64,000 nucleotides of DNA, taken from assembly GCF_000819865.1 (NCBI RefSeq), contig NZ_CDDF01000016.1, positions 151,140 through 215,139 on the forward strand, written 5' to 3'. This DNA comes from Aeromonas eucrenophila (GTDB taxonomy: Bacteria; Pseudomonadota; Gammaproteobacteria; Enterobacterales; Aeromonadaceae). Made by a program: the position numbers and the translations under genes. Below are positions 25,560 through 35,493 of the stretch, in pieces (position 1 is the first letter of the stretch; every line of letters starts with the position of its first letter). The notes under the pieces were generated by a model. It saw nothing but the letters and a program-made list of their open reading frames with translations. It searched no databases and was not told the DNA's origin.

Positions 25560-26780
25560 TCATAAATTCACCATATTGTTGAGCTCGAGGATCGGCTGCA
25601 GGATCGACATCACAATAAACAGCACCACCCCGGCCATGGAGACCACCAGCATGGGTTCGAATACCCCGAGTGCGATGTTCACCTGGGTTTCAAACTCCCT
25701 GTCCTGGTTGTCCGCCGCCCGCTCCAGCATGCTGTCGAGCTCGCCACTCTGCTCGCCGGAGGCGATCATGTGCAGCATCATGGGCGGAAAAATCTTGGTT
25801 TCAGCCAGCGCCTTGCGCAGGCTGGTACCCTCGCGCACCCGCTCGCTGGCCTCGCCGATGCGGGTACGGGCGAAGTCGTTGGAGAGCACTTCCCCCGAGA
25901 TCTTCATCCCCTCCAGCAGCGGCACAGCGCTGGCATTGAGGATGCTCAGGGTGCGGGCGAAACGGGCGGTGTTGAGGCCACGACTGACCCGCCCTATGAC
26001 CGGCAGGCGCAGCAAGATGCCGTGCCAGTGGCGGCGCCGCGTCTCGTCGGTGAGCCACCAACGCCAGACCATGCCCCCCAGCGCCAGCGCCAGCAGGAAC
26101 CAGAGCCCGTAGTGCTGCATCAGCTCGCTGGTGCCGATGAGAAAGCGGGTGGTGCCGGGCAGCTGCTGGCCCATGTGTTCGAACTGGGCCACCACCTTGG
26201 GCACCACGGCGGTGAGCAAGATGGAGATGACGCCGATGGCCACACAGGTGAGGACTATGGGGTAGATCATCGCCTGCAGCAGCTTGGTGCGCATGTGCTG
26301 GCGCTGCTCGGTGTAATCGGCGAGCCGGTTCAGCACCTTCTCCAGGTGGCCGGATTTTTCCCCCGCCGCCACCATGGAGCGGAACAGCTGATCGAACACA
26401 TGGGGGAAGGCACCGAGGGAGTCGGCAAGGGAATACCCCTCCACCACCTTGCTGCGCACCGTCGCCACCAGGCTGCGCAGATGGGCCTTCTCGCACTGCT
26501 CGGCCACCGCCTTGAGCGCCTCTTCGATGGTGAGGCCGGCCCCGACCAGGGTCGCCAGCTGACGGGTGATCAGCGCCAGCTCGGAGGTGGAGGCGCCGCG
26601 TCTGAACAGCACGAAGCGATTCGCCTCCCGCTTCGCCTTCTCGGTGGTCTCGTTCACCTCAAGCGGGGTCAAGCCCTGCTCGCGCAGCAACTGGCGCACC
26701 TGGCGCGCGGAGTCACCCTCCATCACCCCGGATTTGTTTCTGCCCCGACCGTCGAGAGCCTTGTATTCGAACGCTGCCAT
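25560..26780 (-). CDS. exeF: Type II secretion inner-membrane platform protein F
   Basis: Polytopic core of the inner-membrane platform. The 406-residue protein has the N-terminal MAAFEYKALDGRGRNKSGVM and two cytoplasmic T2SSF domains (about 70-195 and 275-395), each followed by membrane segments (e.g. IYPIVLTCVAIGVISILLTA and MLVVSMAGVVLFIVMSIL). It starts one base after the exeE stop. Its last codons are partly duplicated downstream (25487-25535). Confidence 0.96.
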   Translation of the reverse strand: MAAFEYKALDGRGRNKSGVMEGDSARQVRQLLREQGLTPLEVNETTEKAKREANRFVLFRRGASTSELALITRQLATLVGAGLTIEEALKAVAEQCEKAHLRSLVATVRSKVVEGYSLADSLGAFPHVFDQLFRSMVAAGEKSGHLEKVLNRLADYTEQRQHMRTKLLQAMIYPIVLTCVAIGVISILLTAVVPKVVAQFEHMGQQLPGTTRFLIGTSELMQHYGLWFLLALALGGMVWRWWLTDETRRRHWHGILLRLPVIGRVSRGLNTARFARTLSILNASAVPLLEGMKISGEVLSNDFARTRIGEASERVREGTSLRKALAETKIFPPMMLHMIASGEQSGELDSMLERAADNQDREFETQVNIALGVFEPMLVVSMAGVVLFIVMSILQPILELNNMVNL

Positions 26781-26781
26781 C

Positions 26782-28287
26782 TTAGTCTTCCCGGGTCACG
26801 CGCAGCACTTCTTCCAGACTGGTCTGGCCGAGCAATACCTTGTCGATGCCGTCGCGACGAATGCTGGGGGTATGGCCGCGGATCAGCCGCTCGATGGCGA
26901 GCTCACCGCTGGCACTGTGAATCGCCTCGCGCACCCCGTCATCGATCACCACCAGCTCGTGGATGCCGGTCCGGCCGCGATAGCCGGTGTGGTTGCACTG
27001 CTCGCAGCCGACCGGGCGCCACATCTGCTGCTCCGGCGCCAGTTCCATGCCCATGGCGATCCGCTCCTGCTCCGTGATGGGGTGCTGGGCGCGGCAATCC
27101 GGGCAGAGGGTGCGTACCAGCCGCTGGGCCAGCACGGCGAGCAGGGATGAGGAGAGCAGGAAGGGCTCTATCCCCATGTCCCGCATCCGGGTGATGGCGC
27201 CGATGGCGGTGTTGGTGTGCAGGGTCGACATCACCAGGTGACCGGTGAGGGACGCCTGCACCGCGATCTGGGCGGTTTCGAGGTCGCGAATTTCCCCCAC
27301 CATCACCACGTCCGGGTCCTGACGCAGGATGGCGCGCAGGCCGCGGGCGAAGGTCATGTCGACCTTGGCGTTGACCTGGGTCTGGCCGACCCCTTCCAGG
27401 TCATATTCGATGGGGTCTTCGACGGTCAGGATGTTGCGATCCCGCGAGTTGATCTCGGACAGCGCCGCATACAGGGTGGTGGACTTGCCCGAACCGGTCG
27501 GGCCCGTCACCAGTATGATGCCGTGGGGCTTGCGAATGAGTTCGCTGATGATCTTGCGATTGGCCAGCGTCATGCCGAGCTGCTTGAGCTCGAGCCGCAC
27601 GTTGTTCTTGTCGAGCAGTCGCAGTACCACCCGCTCGCCGTAGCTGGAGGGCATGGTCGACACCCGCACGTCGACGGCGCGGCCGCCGATGCGCAGGGAG
27701 ATGCGGCCATCCTGAGGCACCCGCTTCTCGGCGATGTCCATGCGGGACATGACCTTGATGCGCGATACCAGCAGCGATGCGAGCTTGCGATGGGGCCGCA
27801 GGATCTCCCGCAGCACACCGTCGATGCGGAACCGGATCACCAGCACCCGCTCGAAGGTCTCGATGTGAATGTCGGACGCCTCTTCCTTGATCGCCTCGCT
27901 CAGCATGGCGTTGATGAGGCGAATGATGGGGGCATCGTCGTCGGCGTCGAGCAAGTCCTCACTCTGGGGCAGCTCCTCGGCCAGGGCGAAGAAGTCCATC
28001 TCGTTGCCGAGATCCTCCATCAGCTGGCGCGCCTCGGAGGAGTCGCGCTGATAGTGGACCATCAACAGCTCTTCGAATGCATCGCCGTCCATCTGCTCGA
28101 TGGCAAAGCCGCAACCCGCCACCCGCCGCACCTCCAGCAGGGTCTGGGGTGCCACCCCCTGGCGACACAGCAGCACGGGCGCCCCTTGCCGCTCGGTCAG
28201 GATCACCCCGAAGTTGCGGGCGAAGGCAAACGGCAGCTCGGGCAGCTCGGCCGGCAGCTCGCTGTCATCGAGTTGATAGGCCGCCAT
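26782..28287 (-). CDS. exeE: Type II secretion ATPase E
   Basis: Cytoplasmic hexameric ATPase that drives pseudopilus assembly. The 501-residue protein has an N-terminal ExeL-binding domain, Walker [10 protein letters not shown] at 262-270, Asp-box region [17 protein letters not shown] near 141-157, Walker B area around [13 protein letters not shown], and a tetracysteine zinc motif (CPDC and CEQC, about 397-440). The start shares a base with the exeD stop and the stop is one base from exeF. Confidence 0.97.
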   Translation of the reverse strand: MAAYQLDDSELPAELPELPFAFARNFGVILTERQGAPVLLCRQGVAPQTLLEVRRVAGCGFAIEQMDGDAFEELLMVHYQRDSSEARQLMEDLGNEMDFFALAEELPQSEDLLDADDDAPIIRLINAMLSEAIKEEASDIHIETFERVLVIRFRIDGVLREILRPHRKLASLLVSRIKVMSRMDIAEKRVPQDGRISLRIGGRAVDVRVSTMPSSYGERVVLRLLDKNNVRLELKQLGMTLANRKIISELIRKPHGIILVTGPTGSGKSTTLYAALSEINSRDRNILTVEDPIEYDLEGVGQTQVNAKVDMTFARGLRAILRQDPDVVMVGEIRDLETAQIAVQASLTGHLVMSTLHTNTAIGAITRMRDMGIEPFLLSSSLLAVLAQRLVRTLCPDCRAQHPITEQERIAMGMELAPEQQMWRPVGCEQCNHTGYRGRTGIHELVVIDDGVREAIHSASGELAIERLIRGHTPSIRRDGIDKVLLGQTSLEEVLRVTRED

Positions 28288-30362
28288 CAGGGCTTGCTCT
28301 GCACGAAGGGTTGTCCCTGCGCCGGAGCCTGGCTTTGCGCCTGGGGCTTGACCCCGTTGGCGGTCGCCTGCTGCTGCGCCTTCATCTTCTCGATCTGTTG
28401 CTGCACCTCGGGGGACATCATCACGTCCTGACCGTAGGCGGGCAGCACCTGACGAGCGGGCGAGGTAGCATAGCCCTCCTCGGCGGCCAGGTTCAGCTGC
28501 TCGGCCCGGAACAGGGTGTACTTGTTGCTGGAGACCCCGGAGTAGACGTTGGCGTCACGCAAGATGGTCGGCCGGATAAACACCATCAGGTTGCGCTTGG
28601 AGGTGGTGTTGGAGGTGGAGCGGAACAGATAACCCAGTACCGGGATATCGCCGAGCAAAGGCACCTTGGAGACCTGCTCCTTGGTCTGCTCGTCCATCAG
28701 GCCGCCCAGCACCACGGTTTCGCCACTCTTGACCAGCACGGCGTTCTTAACGGTGCGGGTATCGAAAGTAGGGCCCAGGTTGGCGGTACCGGCCGCCTGG
28801 GCCTGAGCCACGCTGGAGACCTCCTGCTCGATATTGAGCAAGACGGAGTCCCCTTCGTTGATCTGGGGCGTCACCACCAGCTTGGTACCCACCGTCTTGC
28901 GCTCTATGGTGTTGAACACCTGATCGCTGGTGGTGGAACTCTGGGAGCCGCTCTGCACCGGCACTTCCTGGCCGACGTTGAAGGAGGCTTCCTTGTTGTC
29001 CATGGTGACGATGCTCGGGGTCGACAGAATATCGTTCTTGGTGTTAGTCGACAGCGCCGTCACCAGCATGGCCCAGTCGCCCTTGTAGAAACCGGCGGCC
29101 ATGCCGCTGAAGTTGCCGAGCAGGTTCTCGAGTCCGTCGGTGTTGCCGTTGTCCTTGTAGTCCTTGCCCGCGATGATGGCGGGACCGATGGGCAGACCGG
29201 TGTTGGTGAACTGGGTGCCACCGCCGTTGGCATTGGCCCACTGCACCCCGAGGTTCAGGCCGTCACCGTCGGAAATCTCGACGATGATCGCCTCCACCAG
29301 CACCTGGGCGCGGCGGATGTCGAGCTTGGCGATGACCTGCTCCAGCTCGGCCATGACGTCAGGCTGGGCGGTGATCACCAGGGCGTTGGTGGTCTCGTCC
29401 GCGGAGATGGCGAGCTGGCCGCCGCCGATGCTGGCGCCGCCCCCGGTGTTGGTTGCCGCACCGCCGCCCTTCTTGTCGGCCGCGATGCTGGAGCTGACGC
29501 CCTTGAGCACGTCCACCAGATCCTTGGCCTTGCCATATTTCAGGTAGAAGACCCGGGTGTTGCCCTGGCTCTGCAGATCCCTGTCGAGCTGGCGCACCAT
29601 CTGGATGATGCGGGCCCGCGCCTTGGGCTCACCGCTGATCACCACGGAGTTGGTGCGCTCGTCCGCCACCACCTTGGGAGAGAGCAGCAGGGAGGCGTTG
29701 GCGCCCTGGTTGTTGCCATCCTTGTTGAGGTTGGTCACCAGCCGCACCATCTCGCCGGCGGAGGCGTATTTCAGCTTGATGACGTCCATGTCCTGATCGC
29801 CCGCGCGATCCACCCGGCGCACCACTTCCACCAGCCGATTGACCACGGCGGCACGCCCGGTGATGAGCAGCACGTTGGACGGCTCGTAGTGCACCACGTT
29901 GCCGCCACCGGCGTTGTCGTTGAGCTGGCGCAGCAGGGGGGCCAGTTCACGCACCGAGACGTTGCGCACCGGTACTACCCGGGTCACCATCTCGTCGCCC
30001 ACGCCAGGATTGCTGTCATCCACCACCGGGATGGCGGAGGTCTTGGCATCCTTGGCGCGCACCACCTTGAGCACCCCGTTGTTCATGGGCACCACGGCGA
30101 AACCATAGACATCGAGCACGCTCAGGAAGAACTGATAGTACTGATCCTCATTGAGCAGATCGTAACTGCGGACGTTGATCTTGCCACGCACCGAGGGCTC
30201 TATGATGATGGTCTTGTTCAGGTTCTTGCCGACGGTGTTGATGAACTCTTCGATGTCGGCATTCTTGAAACTGGCGGCATACTCGGTGGCCCAGGCTGAG
30301 CCTGCCATCATCAAGGCCGCCGCAACCGTGGCAAAGCGCCAGCCCTTCCCTTTATTTCTCAT
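28287..30362 (-). CDS. exeD: Type II secretion secretin D
   Basis: Outer-membrane secretin through which folded proteins exit. The 691-residue precursor has a signal peptide of about 25 residues ending SAWA, N0-N3 periplasmic domains, a Gly-rich N3 insertion ([18 protein letters not shown]), and the C-terminal secretin domain ([18 protein letters not shown] is the classic signature). The S-domain-like tail is Gln-rich and ends PFVQSKP. ExeAB at 43.8 kb are needed for its assembly in Aeromonas. Confidence 0.97.
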   Translation of the reverse strand: MRNKGKGWRFATVAAALMMAGSAWATEYAASFKNADIEEFINTVGKNLNKTIIIEPSVRGKINVRSYDLLNEDQYYQFFLSVLDVYGFAVVPMNNGVLKVVRAKDAKTSAIPVVDDSNPGVGDEMVTRVVPVRNVSVRELAPLLRQLNDNAGGGNVVHYEPSNVLLITGRAAVVNRLVEVVRRVDRAGDQDMDVIKLKYASAGEMVRLVTNLNKDGNNQGANASLLLSPKVVADERTNSVVISGEPKARARIIQMVRQLDRDLQSQGNTRVFYLKYGKAKDLVDVLKGVSSSIAADKKGGGAATNTGGGASIGGGQLAISADETTNALVITAQPDVMAELEQVIAKLDIRRAQVLVEAIIVEISDGDGLNLGVQWANANGGGTQFTNTGLPIGPAIIAGKDYKDNGNTDGLENLLGNFSGMAAGFYKGDWAMLVTALSTNTKNDILSTPSIVTMDNKEASFNVGQEVPVQSGSQSSTTSDQVFNTIERKTVGTKLVVTPQINEGDSVLLNIEQEVSSVAQAQAAGTANLGPTFDTRTVKNAVLVKSGETVVLGGLMDEQTKEQVSKVPLLGDIPVLGYLFRSTSNTTSKRNLMVFIRPTILRDANVYSGVSSNKYTLFRAEQLNLAAEEGYATSPARQVLPAYGQDVMMSPEVQQQIEKMKAQQQATANGVKPQAQSQAPAQGQPFVQSKP

Positions 30363-30383
30363 TCTTGGTGCTACTCCAATTCA

Positions 30384-31265
30384 TTATTCTGACAAGCCGA
30401 TATAAACGTCGTAGGGCTGTCCTTGCCGCTCTACGGTGACGGTCATTTCCGTGGCACCAGCCATCTGTTGCATGGCTTGCATGGCCTGGGCGTTATCCCG
30501 CAGATCCAGACCATTGATGCTGATCGCCAGATCCCCTGCGACCAGCCCGAGTTGATTGAACAGTTCAGGGTTGCTGCCCGGGTTGAGGCGGTAGCCGGCC
30601 ATGCGGCCATCCACCCGAACCGGGGAAATATTGAGGTAATCGGTGATCTTGCCCGGGTTGCCCATCAGCTCGCCGCGCACCGAGGAGAGCTTGTTCTCCT
30701 TCGGCGGTGCCACCTTGGGCAGGGGTTTGCCGTACTCTTCCCCGTCCAGCATCAGGGTCTCGTCACGACCGTCGCGCAAGATGATCACCCGATCGGCGAA
30801 TATCTGGCGGATCTTGGCCTGGGTACCGTCGATGTAGTCGTCGATGCCGTAGGAGTTCTGCAAGCCGTTGTGGGCGATGATGGCGATGGATTTGGCCGGA
30901 TCCGAGCTCGCCAGCACCCCGTTGAGCTGGGCACTGAGCTGGGTCTTGGGGGCATCGGCCGCGACCATCTGGGCCGCCTGGTCTGGCTGCAACTGCTGCG
31001 CCTTGCCAAACAGGGAGAGGCGGCTGAGGCCGCTGAGATCGAGCCGGGAGGCGCCCGCCCCCTGGCTGGTCGCGATCGACGGCTGCCAGGGCTGGCTCTG
31101 GGTGGTTTGGGTCAGACTGAATAGACGCCAGGTGAGCCCGGCGCACTGTTGAGCCAGCAGCAACAACAACAGCCAGAACAGAGGCTGGCTGAAACGAGAG
31201 AGTGGCGCGCGCTTGCAACGGGCCAGAAGGGAGCTCAACAAGTCATCCCTGAACGGTAGCGGCAT
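30384..31265 (-). CDS. exeC: Type II secretion protein C
   Basis: Inner-membrane protein that links the platform to the secretin and takes part in substrate recognition. The 293-residue protein has a cytoplasmic N-terminus, one membrane segment (FWLLLLLLAQQCAGLTW, about 28-44), a periplasmic homology region, and a C-terminal PDZ domain (about 210-292, LGLVAGDLAISINGLDL). Start 31265 (MPLPFRDDLL) fits family length better than a 22-residue longer form. It is the first gene of exeC-N, with its promoter presumably in the 190-bp gap to hslR. Confidence 0.95.
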   Translation of the reverse strand: MPLPFRDDLLSSLLARCKRAPLSRFSQPLFWLLLLLLAQQCAGLTWRLFSLTQTTQSQPWQPSIATSQGAGASRLDLSGLSRLSLFGKAQQLQPDQAAQMVAADAPKTQLSAQLNGVLASSDPAKSIAIIAHNGLQNSYGIDDYIDGTQAKIRQIFADRVIILRDGRDETLMLDGEEYGKPLPKVAPPKENKLSSVRGELMGNPGKITDYLNISPVRVDGRMAGYRLNPGSNPELFNQLGLVAGDLAISINGLDLRDNAQAMQAMQQMAGATEMTVTVERQGQPYDVYIGLSE

Positions 31266-31415
31266 GGTTATCAAATTGTTCTGGCATCCAAATCGGTTGG
31301 CTATTGTGTACGGCAATGACCCCAGAGACAACCAACCGGATGGGATGAAGCGGCGAAAATCCAGATTCCGTCACACCATCACCCCCCCTGTTTCTATCCC
31401 GGGGCCCGCCTCTGG

Positions 31416-31421
31416 TATAAT
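31416..31421 (+). promoter_or_regulatory. -10 element upstream of hslR
   Basis: A perfect TATAAT lies 35 bp before the hslR ATG. The expected -35 position has only a poor match, and no sigma-32 type CCCCAT element was found. Confidence 0.5.
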
Positions 31422-31455
31422 CAGGCTCCTCTTTTAGCCATCCCGGAGCCGATTC

Positions 31456-31854
31456 ATGCCGAATCCAGCAGAAAACAGCACTCAGGTCCGCCTCGACAAG
31501 TGGCTGTGGGCGGCGCGTTTTTACAAGACCCGCAGCCTGGCCCGCGATCAGATCGACGGCGGCAAGGTGCACTACAACGGTCAGCGCAGCAAACCGGGCA
31601 AGGTCGTCGAGGCCGGTGCCCTCATTCGTGTCTGGCAGGGCCAGGACGAGCGAGAGGTTAGAGTGCTGCAGGTCAGCGAGCAGCGCAAGTCCGCTCCCCT
31701 CGCCCAGTTGCTCTATGAAGAGACCGAGCAGAGCCTGAAGAAGCGGGCCGAGAACAGCGAGGCGAGGCGCTTCAACAGCCAGTTTGCCCCCAGTCCCGAG
31801 CGTCGCCCCGACAAGCAGGAACGACGCCAGCTGCTCAAGGTCAAACAATACTGA
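31456..31854 (+). CDS. hslR: Ribosome-associated heat-shock protein 15
   Basis: S4-domain RNA-binding protein that rescues stalled 50S subunits carrying peptidyl-tRNA. The 132-residue product has the S4 motif VRLDKWLWAARFYKTRSLAR then GGKVHYNGQRSKPGKVVEAG, and a Lys/Arg/Gln-rich C-terminal tail, just as in E. coli Hsp15. It sits upstream of hslO as in other gammaproteobacteria, with a 104-bp gap. Confidence 0.95.
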   Translation: MPNPAENSTQVRLDKWLWAARFYKTRSLARDQIDGGKVHYNGQRSKPGKVVEAGALIRVWQGQDEREVRVLQVSEQRKSAPLAQLLYEETEQSLKKRAENSEARRFNSQFAPSPERRPDKQERRQLLKVKQY

Positions 31855-31958
31855 CTCGCCCGAGTGGCCATTTTATGACGACAGCTGGGGGGATAAGTTC
31901 CTAACCGGCTGTTTAACAATGTTTTTGTCTATTTCCCCCAAGAAAACCCTAGGAATGC

Positions 31959-32846
31959 ATGATGAGTAACCAAGATCTCCTGTATCGCTATCTGTTCGAA
32001 GAGTACGAAGTGCGGGGGGAGCTGGTCCAGCTGGATCGCACCTACCGTCACATAGTCGAAGCCCAGAACTACCCGGTACAGGTGCAAAAACTGCTGGGTG
32101 AGCTGCTGGTCGCCACCAGCCTGCTGACCGCCACCCTCAAGTTTGAAGGCTCGATCACCGTGCAGTTGCAAGGGGACGGTCCGGTGCGCCTGGCGGTGAT
32201 CAATGGCGATCACAACCAGCAACTGCGCGGCGTGGCACGCTATGAAGGGGAACTGCCGAGCGACGGCAAGCTGCAGAGCCTGGTCGGCAACGGCCAGCTG
32301 GTGATCACCATCACCCCGGAGCAGGGGGAGCGCTATCAGGGCATCATAGCCCTCGAGGCCGACACCCTGGCAGGCTGCCTCGAGCAGTACTTCGCCCAGT
32401 CCGAGCAGCTCGCCACCAAGCTCTGGATCCGCACCGGCCATCACGAGGGTTCCCCCCGCGCCGCTGGCATACTGCTGCAGGCATTGCCCGCCCAGAGCGA
32501 GGATCACAGCGCCGACTTCGATCACTTGACTCAGCTCACCAGCACCATCAAGGATGAAGAGTTGTTTGGCCTCGAGGCCGAGGAGATCCTCTACCGCCTC
32601 TACCACCAGGACAAGGTGCGGGTGTTCGATCCCCAGGCCATCGAGTTCCGCTGCACCTGCTCCCGCGCCCGCTGCGAAGGGGCCCTGCTGCAGATAGAAA
32701 AGGAAGAAGCGGTAGCCATGGTGCAGGAGCTCGGCAAGATCGACATGCACTGCGACTATTGCGGCGCCGAGTACCAATTCGATGGGACAGACATCGAAAC
32801 CCTGTTCAGCAGGGCTCCCGGTAATGATGCAAACAAGTTACACTAA
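31959..32846 (+). CDS. hslO: Redox-regulated chaperone Hsp33
   Basis: Holdase activated by oxidation and unfolding. The 295-residue protein has an N-terminal core ([20 protein letters not shown]) and the C-terminal zinc-binding redox switch, with CTCSRARC and CDYC supplying the four cysteines. ATG 31959 is followed directly by ATG 31962; the second has better spacing from AGGAA and may be the true start. A terminator follows before pckA. Confidence 0.96.
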   Translation: MMSNQDLLYRYLFEEYEVRGELVQLDRTYRHIVEAQNYPVQVQKLLGELLVATSLLTATLKFEGSITVQLQGDGPVRLAVINGDHNQQLRGVARYEGELPSDGKLQSLVGNGQLVITITPEQGERYQGIIALEADTLAGCLEQYFAQSEQLATKLWIRTGHHEGSPRAAGILLQALPAQSEDHSADFDHLTQLTSTIKDEELFGLEAEEILYRLYHQDKVRVFDPQAIEFRCTCSRARCEGALLQIEKEEAVAMVQELGKIDMHCDYCGAEYQFDGTDIETLFSRAPGNDANKLH

Positions 32847-32849
32847 ATG

Positions 32850-32872
32850 AAGGCGGGCAAAACCCGCCTTTA
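32850..32872 (+). terminator. Intrinsic terminator after hslO
   Basis: Stem AAGGCGGG / CCCGCCTT with loop CAAAA, followed by TAAC. The downstream U-run is short but the stem is GC-rich and immediately follows the hslO stop. Confidence 0.65.
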
Positions 32873-32927
32873 ACTTAAATAACAAAAAAATACCCTATTT
32901 TATAAAGTTTGATGGCGATCTCTATAA

Positions 32928-32947
32928 ACTACCACCTAGGTAGTAGT
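32928..32947. promoter_or_regulatory. Near-perfect palindrome upstream of pckA
   Basis: A 20-bp dyad centred on ACCTAGGT matches its complement at 18 of 20 positions, about 50 bp before pckA in an AT-rich promoter region. It is a likely regulator site; the protein is unknown. Confidence 0.45.
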
Positions 32948-32995
32948 ATGGACGTCAGATAGAACCCTACAAACCTCTGAACCCAGGAGAATATA

Positions 32996-34621
32996 ATGAC
33001 TATCGTGGTAGAACCCGCCCTGGCCCAACAACTGAAACTGGACCAGTACGGCATCAAAAACAGCCAGGAAATCGTTCGCAACCCCTCCTACGAGCAGCTC
33101 TTCGCGGAAGAGACCCGCCCAGACTTGGAAGGATTCGAACGTGGCGTCGTCACCGAGCTTGGCGCCGTCAATGTCAATACCGGTATCTTCACCGGTCGTT
33201 CCCCGAAAGATAAATATATCGTCAAAGACGCTACTACCCAGAATACTGTGTGGTGGTCTGACCAGGGTAAAAACGATAACAAAGCTATTACCCCGGAAGT
33301 CTGGTCACATCTGAAATCCCTGGTGACCAAGCAGCTCTCCGGCAAGCGTCTGTTCGTGGTGGATGGCTATTGTGGCGCCAACCCGGACACCCGCCTGGCG
33401 GTGCGTATCATCACCGAGGTGGCCTGGCAGGCACACTTCGTGAAGAACATGTTCATCCGCCCGAGCGAGGAGGAGCTCAAGACCTTCAAACCGGACTTCG
33501 TGGTGATGAACGGTGCCAAGTGCACCAACCCGGACTGGCAGGCACAAGGGCTCAACTCCGAGAACTTCGTGGCCTTCAACATGACCGAGAAGATGCAACT
33601 CATCGGCGGCACCTGGTACGGTGGCGAGATGAAGAAGGGCATGTTCTCCATGATGAACTACTTCCTGCCCCTGCGCGGCATCGCCTCCATGCACTGCTCC
33701 GCCAACGTGGGTCAGGACGGCGACGTGGCCATCTTCTTCGGCCTGTCCGGCACCGGCAAGACCACCCTCTCCACCGATCCCAAGCGTCAGCTGATCGGCG
33801 ATGACGAGCACGGCTGGGATGACAACGGCGTGTTCAACTTCGAAGGGGGCTGCTACGCCAAGACCATCAAGCTCTCCGAAGAGGCCGAGCCGGACATCTA
33901 CCACGCCATCCGCCGCGATGCGCTGCTGGAGAACGTGACGGTCGCGGCCGACGGCACCATCGACTTCGATGATGGCTCCCGCACCGAGAACACCAGGGTC
34001 TCCTACCCCATCTATCACATCGAGAACATCGTCAAGCCGGTCTCCAAGGCGGGTCATGCCACCAAGGTGATCTTCCTGACCGCGGATGCTTTCGGCGTGC
34101 TGCCCCCGGTCGCCAAGCTGACCAAGGAGCAGACCAAGTACCACTTCCTGTCCGGCTTCACCGCCAAGCTGGCCGGTACCGAGCGTGGCATCACCGAGCC
34201 GACGCCCACCTTCTCCTCCTGCTTCGGGGCGGCCTTCCTCAGCCTGCACCCGACCAAGTACGGTCAGGAGCTGGTGAAGCGGATGGAAGCGGCGGGCGCC
34301 GAAGCCTATCTGGTCAACACCGGCTGGAACGGCACCGGCAAGCGCATCTCCATCAAGGACACCCGCGCCATCATCGACGCCATCCTGGATGGTTCCATCG
34401 AGCAGGCGCCCACCAAGGTGCTGCCCATCTTCAACCTGGAAGTGCCGACCGAGCTCCATGACGTGAACCCGGCCATCCTCGACCCGCGCGACACCTACGC
34501 CGACAAGGCGCAGTGGGATGCCAAGGCGGTGGATCTGGCGGGGCGCTTCATCAAGAACTTCGAGCGCTTCACCGACAACGACGAAGGCAAGGCGCTGGTC
34601 GCTGCGGGCCCGCAGCTCTAA
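32996..34621 (+). CDS. pckA: Phosphoenolpyruvate carboxykinase (ATP)
   Basis: Converts oxaloacetate to PEP with ATP, first step of gluconeogenesis. The 541-residue protein has kinase-1a (P-loop) [11 protein letters not shown], kinase-2 region around [20 protein letters not shown], the oxaloacetate-binding [11 protein letters not shown], and the [11 protein letters not shown] segment, all complete. The start follows AGGAGAATATA. The gene is isolated between terminators, with an upstream palindrome that may be its operator. Confidence 0.98.
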   Translation: MTIVVEPALAQQLKLDQYGIKNSQEIVRNPSYEQLFAEETRPDLEGFERGVVTELGAVNVNTGIFTGRSPKDKYIVKDATTQNTVWWSDQGKNDNKAITPEVWSHLKSLVTKQLSGKRLFVVDGYCGANPDTRLAVRIITEVAWQAHFVKNMFIRPSEEELKTFKPDFVVMNGAKCTNPDWQAQGLNSENFVAFNMTEKMQLIGGTWYGGEMKKGMFSMMNYFLPLRGIASMHCSANVGQDGDVAIFFGLSGTGKTTLSTDPKRQLIGDDEHGWDDNGVFNFEGGCYAKTIKLSEEAEPDIYHAIRRDALLENVTVAADGTIDFDDGSRTENTRVSYPIYHIENIVKPVSKAGHATKVIFLTADAFGVLPPVAKLTKEQTKYHFLSGFTAKLAGTERGITEPTPTFSSCFGAAFLSLHPTKYGQELVKRMEAAGAEAYLVNTGWNGTGKRISIKDTRAIIDAILDGSIEQAPTKVLPIFNLEVPTELHDVNPAILDPRDTYADKAQWDAKAVDLAGRFIKNFERFTDNDEGKALVAAGPQL

Positions 34622-34647
34622 TCCAACCCGCCATTTCGTTGCATTGC

Positions 34648-34680
34648 ATACCGGTCAGCCCTGCTGACCGGTATTTTTTT
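34648..34680 (+). terminator. Intrinsic terminator after pckA
   Basis: Perfect 11-bp stem ATACCGGTCAG / CTGACCGGTAT with a 5-nt loop, followed by six T. Confidence 0.93.
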
Positions 34681-34753
34681 GGCCGATGCGCGGCATATGG
34701 CTCCCCCCAAGCCTTGCCTTGCGGGCGGTTGCGCGTTAGATTCAGCCAAACTT

Positions 34754-34767
34754 TATACAATATACAA
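34754..34767. promoter_or_regulatory. Direct repeat TATACAA x2 before the GntR-type gene
   Basis: TATACAA occurs twice in direct succession 28 bp before the GntR-family ATG, overlapping a possible promoter. Autoregulation by the GntR protein is inferred only. Confidence 0.35.
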
Positions 34768-34794
34768 TTTTGCAACCTGCCCCGTGACCCGAGC

Positions 34795-35460
34795 ATGAAC
34801 CCACCCTACAAGACTCGCACCCAGATGGTGATGGAGAACCTCCGCAGCCGGATCCTGCGCGGCGAATTTGCCGCCGGCGCCCCCCTGCGCCAGGACGCCA
34901 TCGCCAAGGAGCTGGCGGTGAGCCGCATCCCGGTGCGCGAAGCCCTGATGCAGCTGGAGGCCCAGGGGCTGGTGAAGTTCGAGGCCCATCGCGGCGCCGT
35001 GGTCACCATGCTGGACGCCTCGGCCATCGAGGAGCTCTTTTATTTGCGAGCCTTGCTGGAAGCCGATACCCTGTTCCACGCCGTCGACCTGATGACGGAG
35101 GAAACCTTCGCCCAGGCGCAAGCCATCCTGGCCCAGTTTGATCTGGCGCTCGAGTCCGGCACCCAGATCGAACACTGGGCCGAATTGAACCACCGTTTTC
35201 ACGCCACCCTCTATCAGGCTGCCAATCGCCCTCAGGCACTGGAGCTGATCGCCCAGATCAATCAGAGCTGTGATCGCTATGTGCGCTTCGAGCTGCTGTT
35301 TGCCCAGGACGGGGTGGACAAGGCCGAGCGCGAGCACGCCAAATTGCTGGAGCTGTGCCGCGCCCGCCGCAAGCACGAGGCGGTGGTTCTGCTCAAACAA
35401 CATATCGAGGCGGCCGGCCAGTCGATCCGACAGATCCTGGCAGGCAGCCACCATCAGTGA
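34795..35460 (+). CDS. GntR-family (FadR subfamily, FCD domain) regulator
   Basis: A 221-residue regulator. The winged HTH is at about 10-75 (QDAIAKELAVSRIPVREALM), followed by an all-helical FCD ligand domain with the metal/ligand residues in ELNHRFHATLY and a C-terminal HIEAAGQ histidine. It lies 33 bp upstream of an Xaa-Pro aminopeptidase gene, so it may control peptide or proline-peptide use; the ligand is unknown. Start 34795 (MNPPYKTRTQ). Confidence 0.88.
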   Translation: MNPPYKTRTQMVMENLRSRILRGEFAAGAPLRQDAIAKELAVSRIPVREALMQLEAQGLVKFEAHRGAVVTMLDASAIEELFYLRALLEADTLFHAVDLMTEETFAQAQAILAQFDLALESGTQIEHWAELNHRFHATLYQAANRPQALELIAQINQSCDRYVRFELLFAQDGVDKAEREHAKLLELCRARRKHEAVVLLKQHIEAAGQSIRQILAGSHHQ

Positions 35461-35493
35461 ACACTCACATCACCACAATCTGGCAGTAACGAC

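Noticed and set aside
27217..30299. Plus-strand frames of 404 and 740 codons opposite exeE and exeD
   Set aside because: They are antisense shadows of highly conserved secretion genes, with His/Gly/Val-rich composition and no recognisable domain.
31380..31456. Heat-shock (sigma-32) promoter for hslR
   Set aside because: No CCCCAT-type -10 with a matching -35 was found; a TATAAT is present instead.
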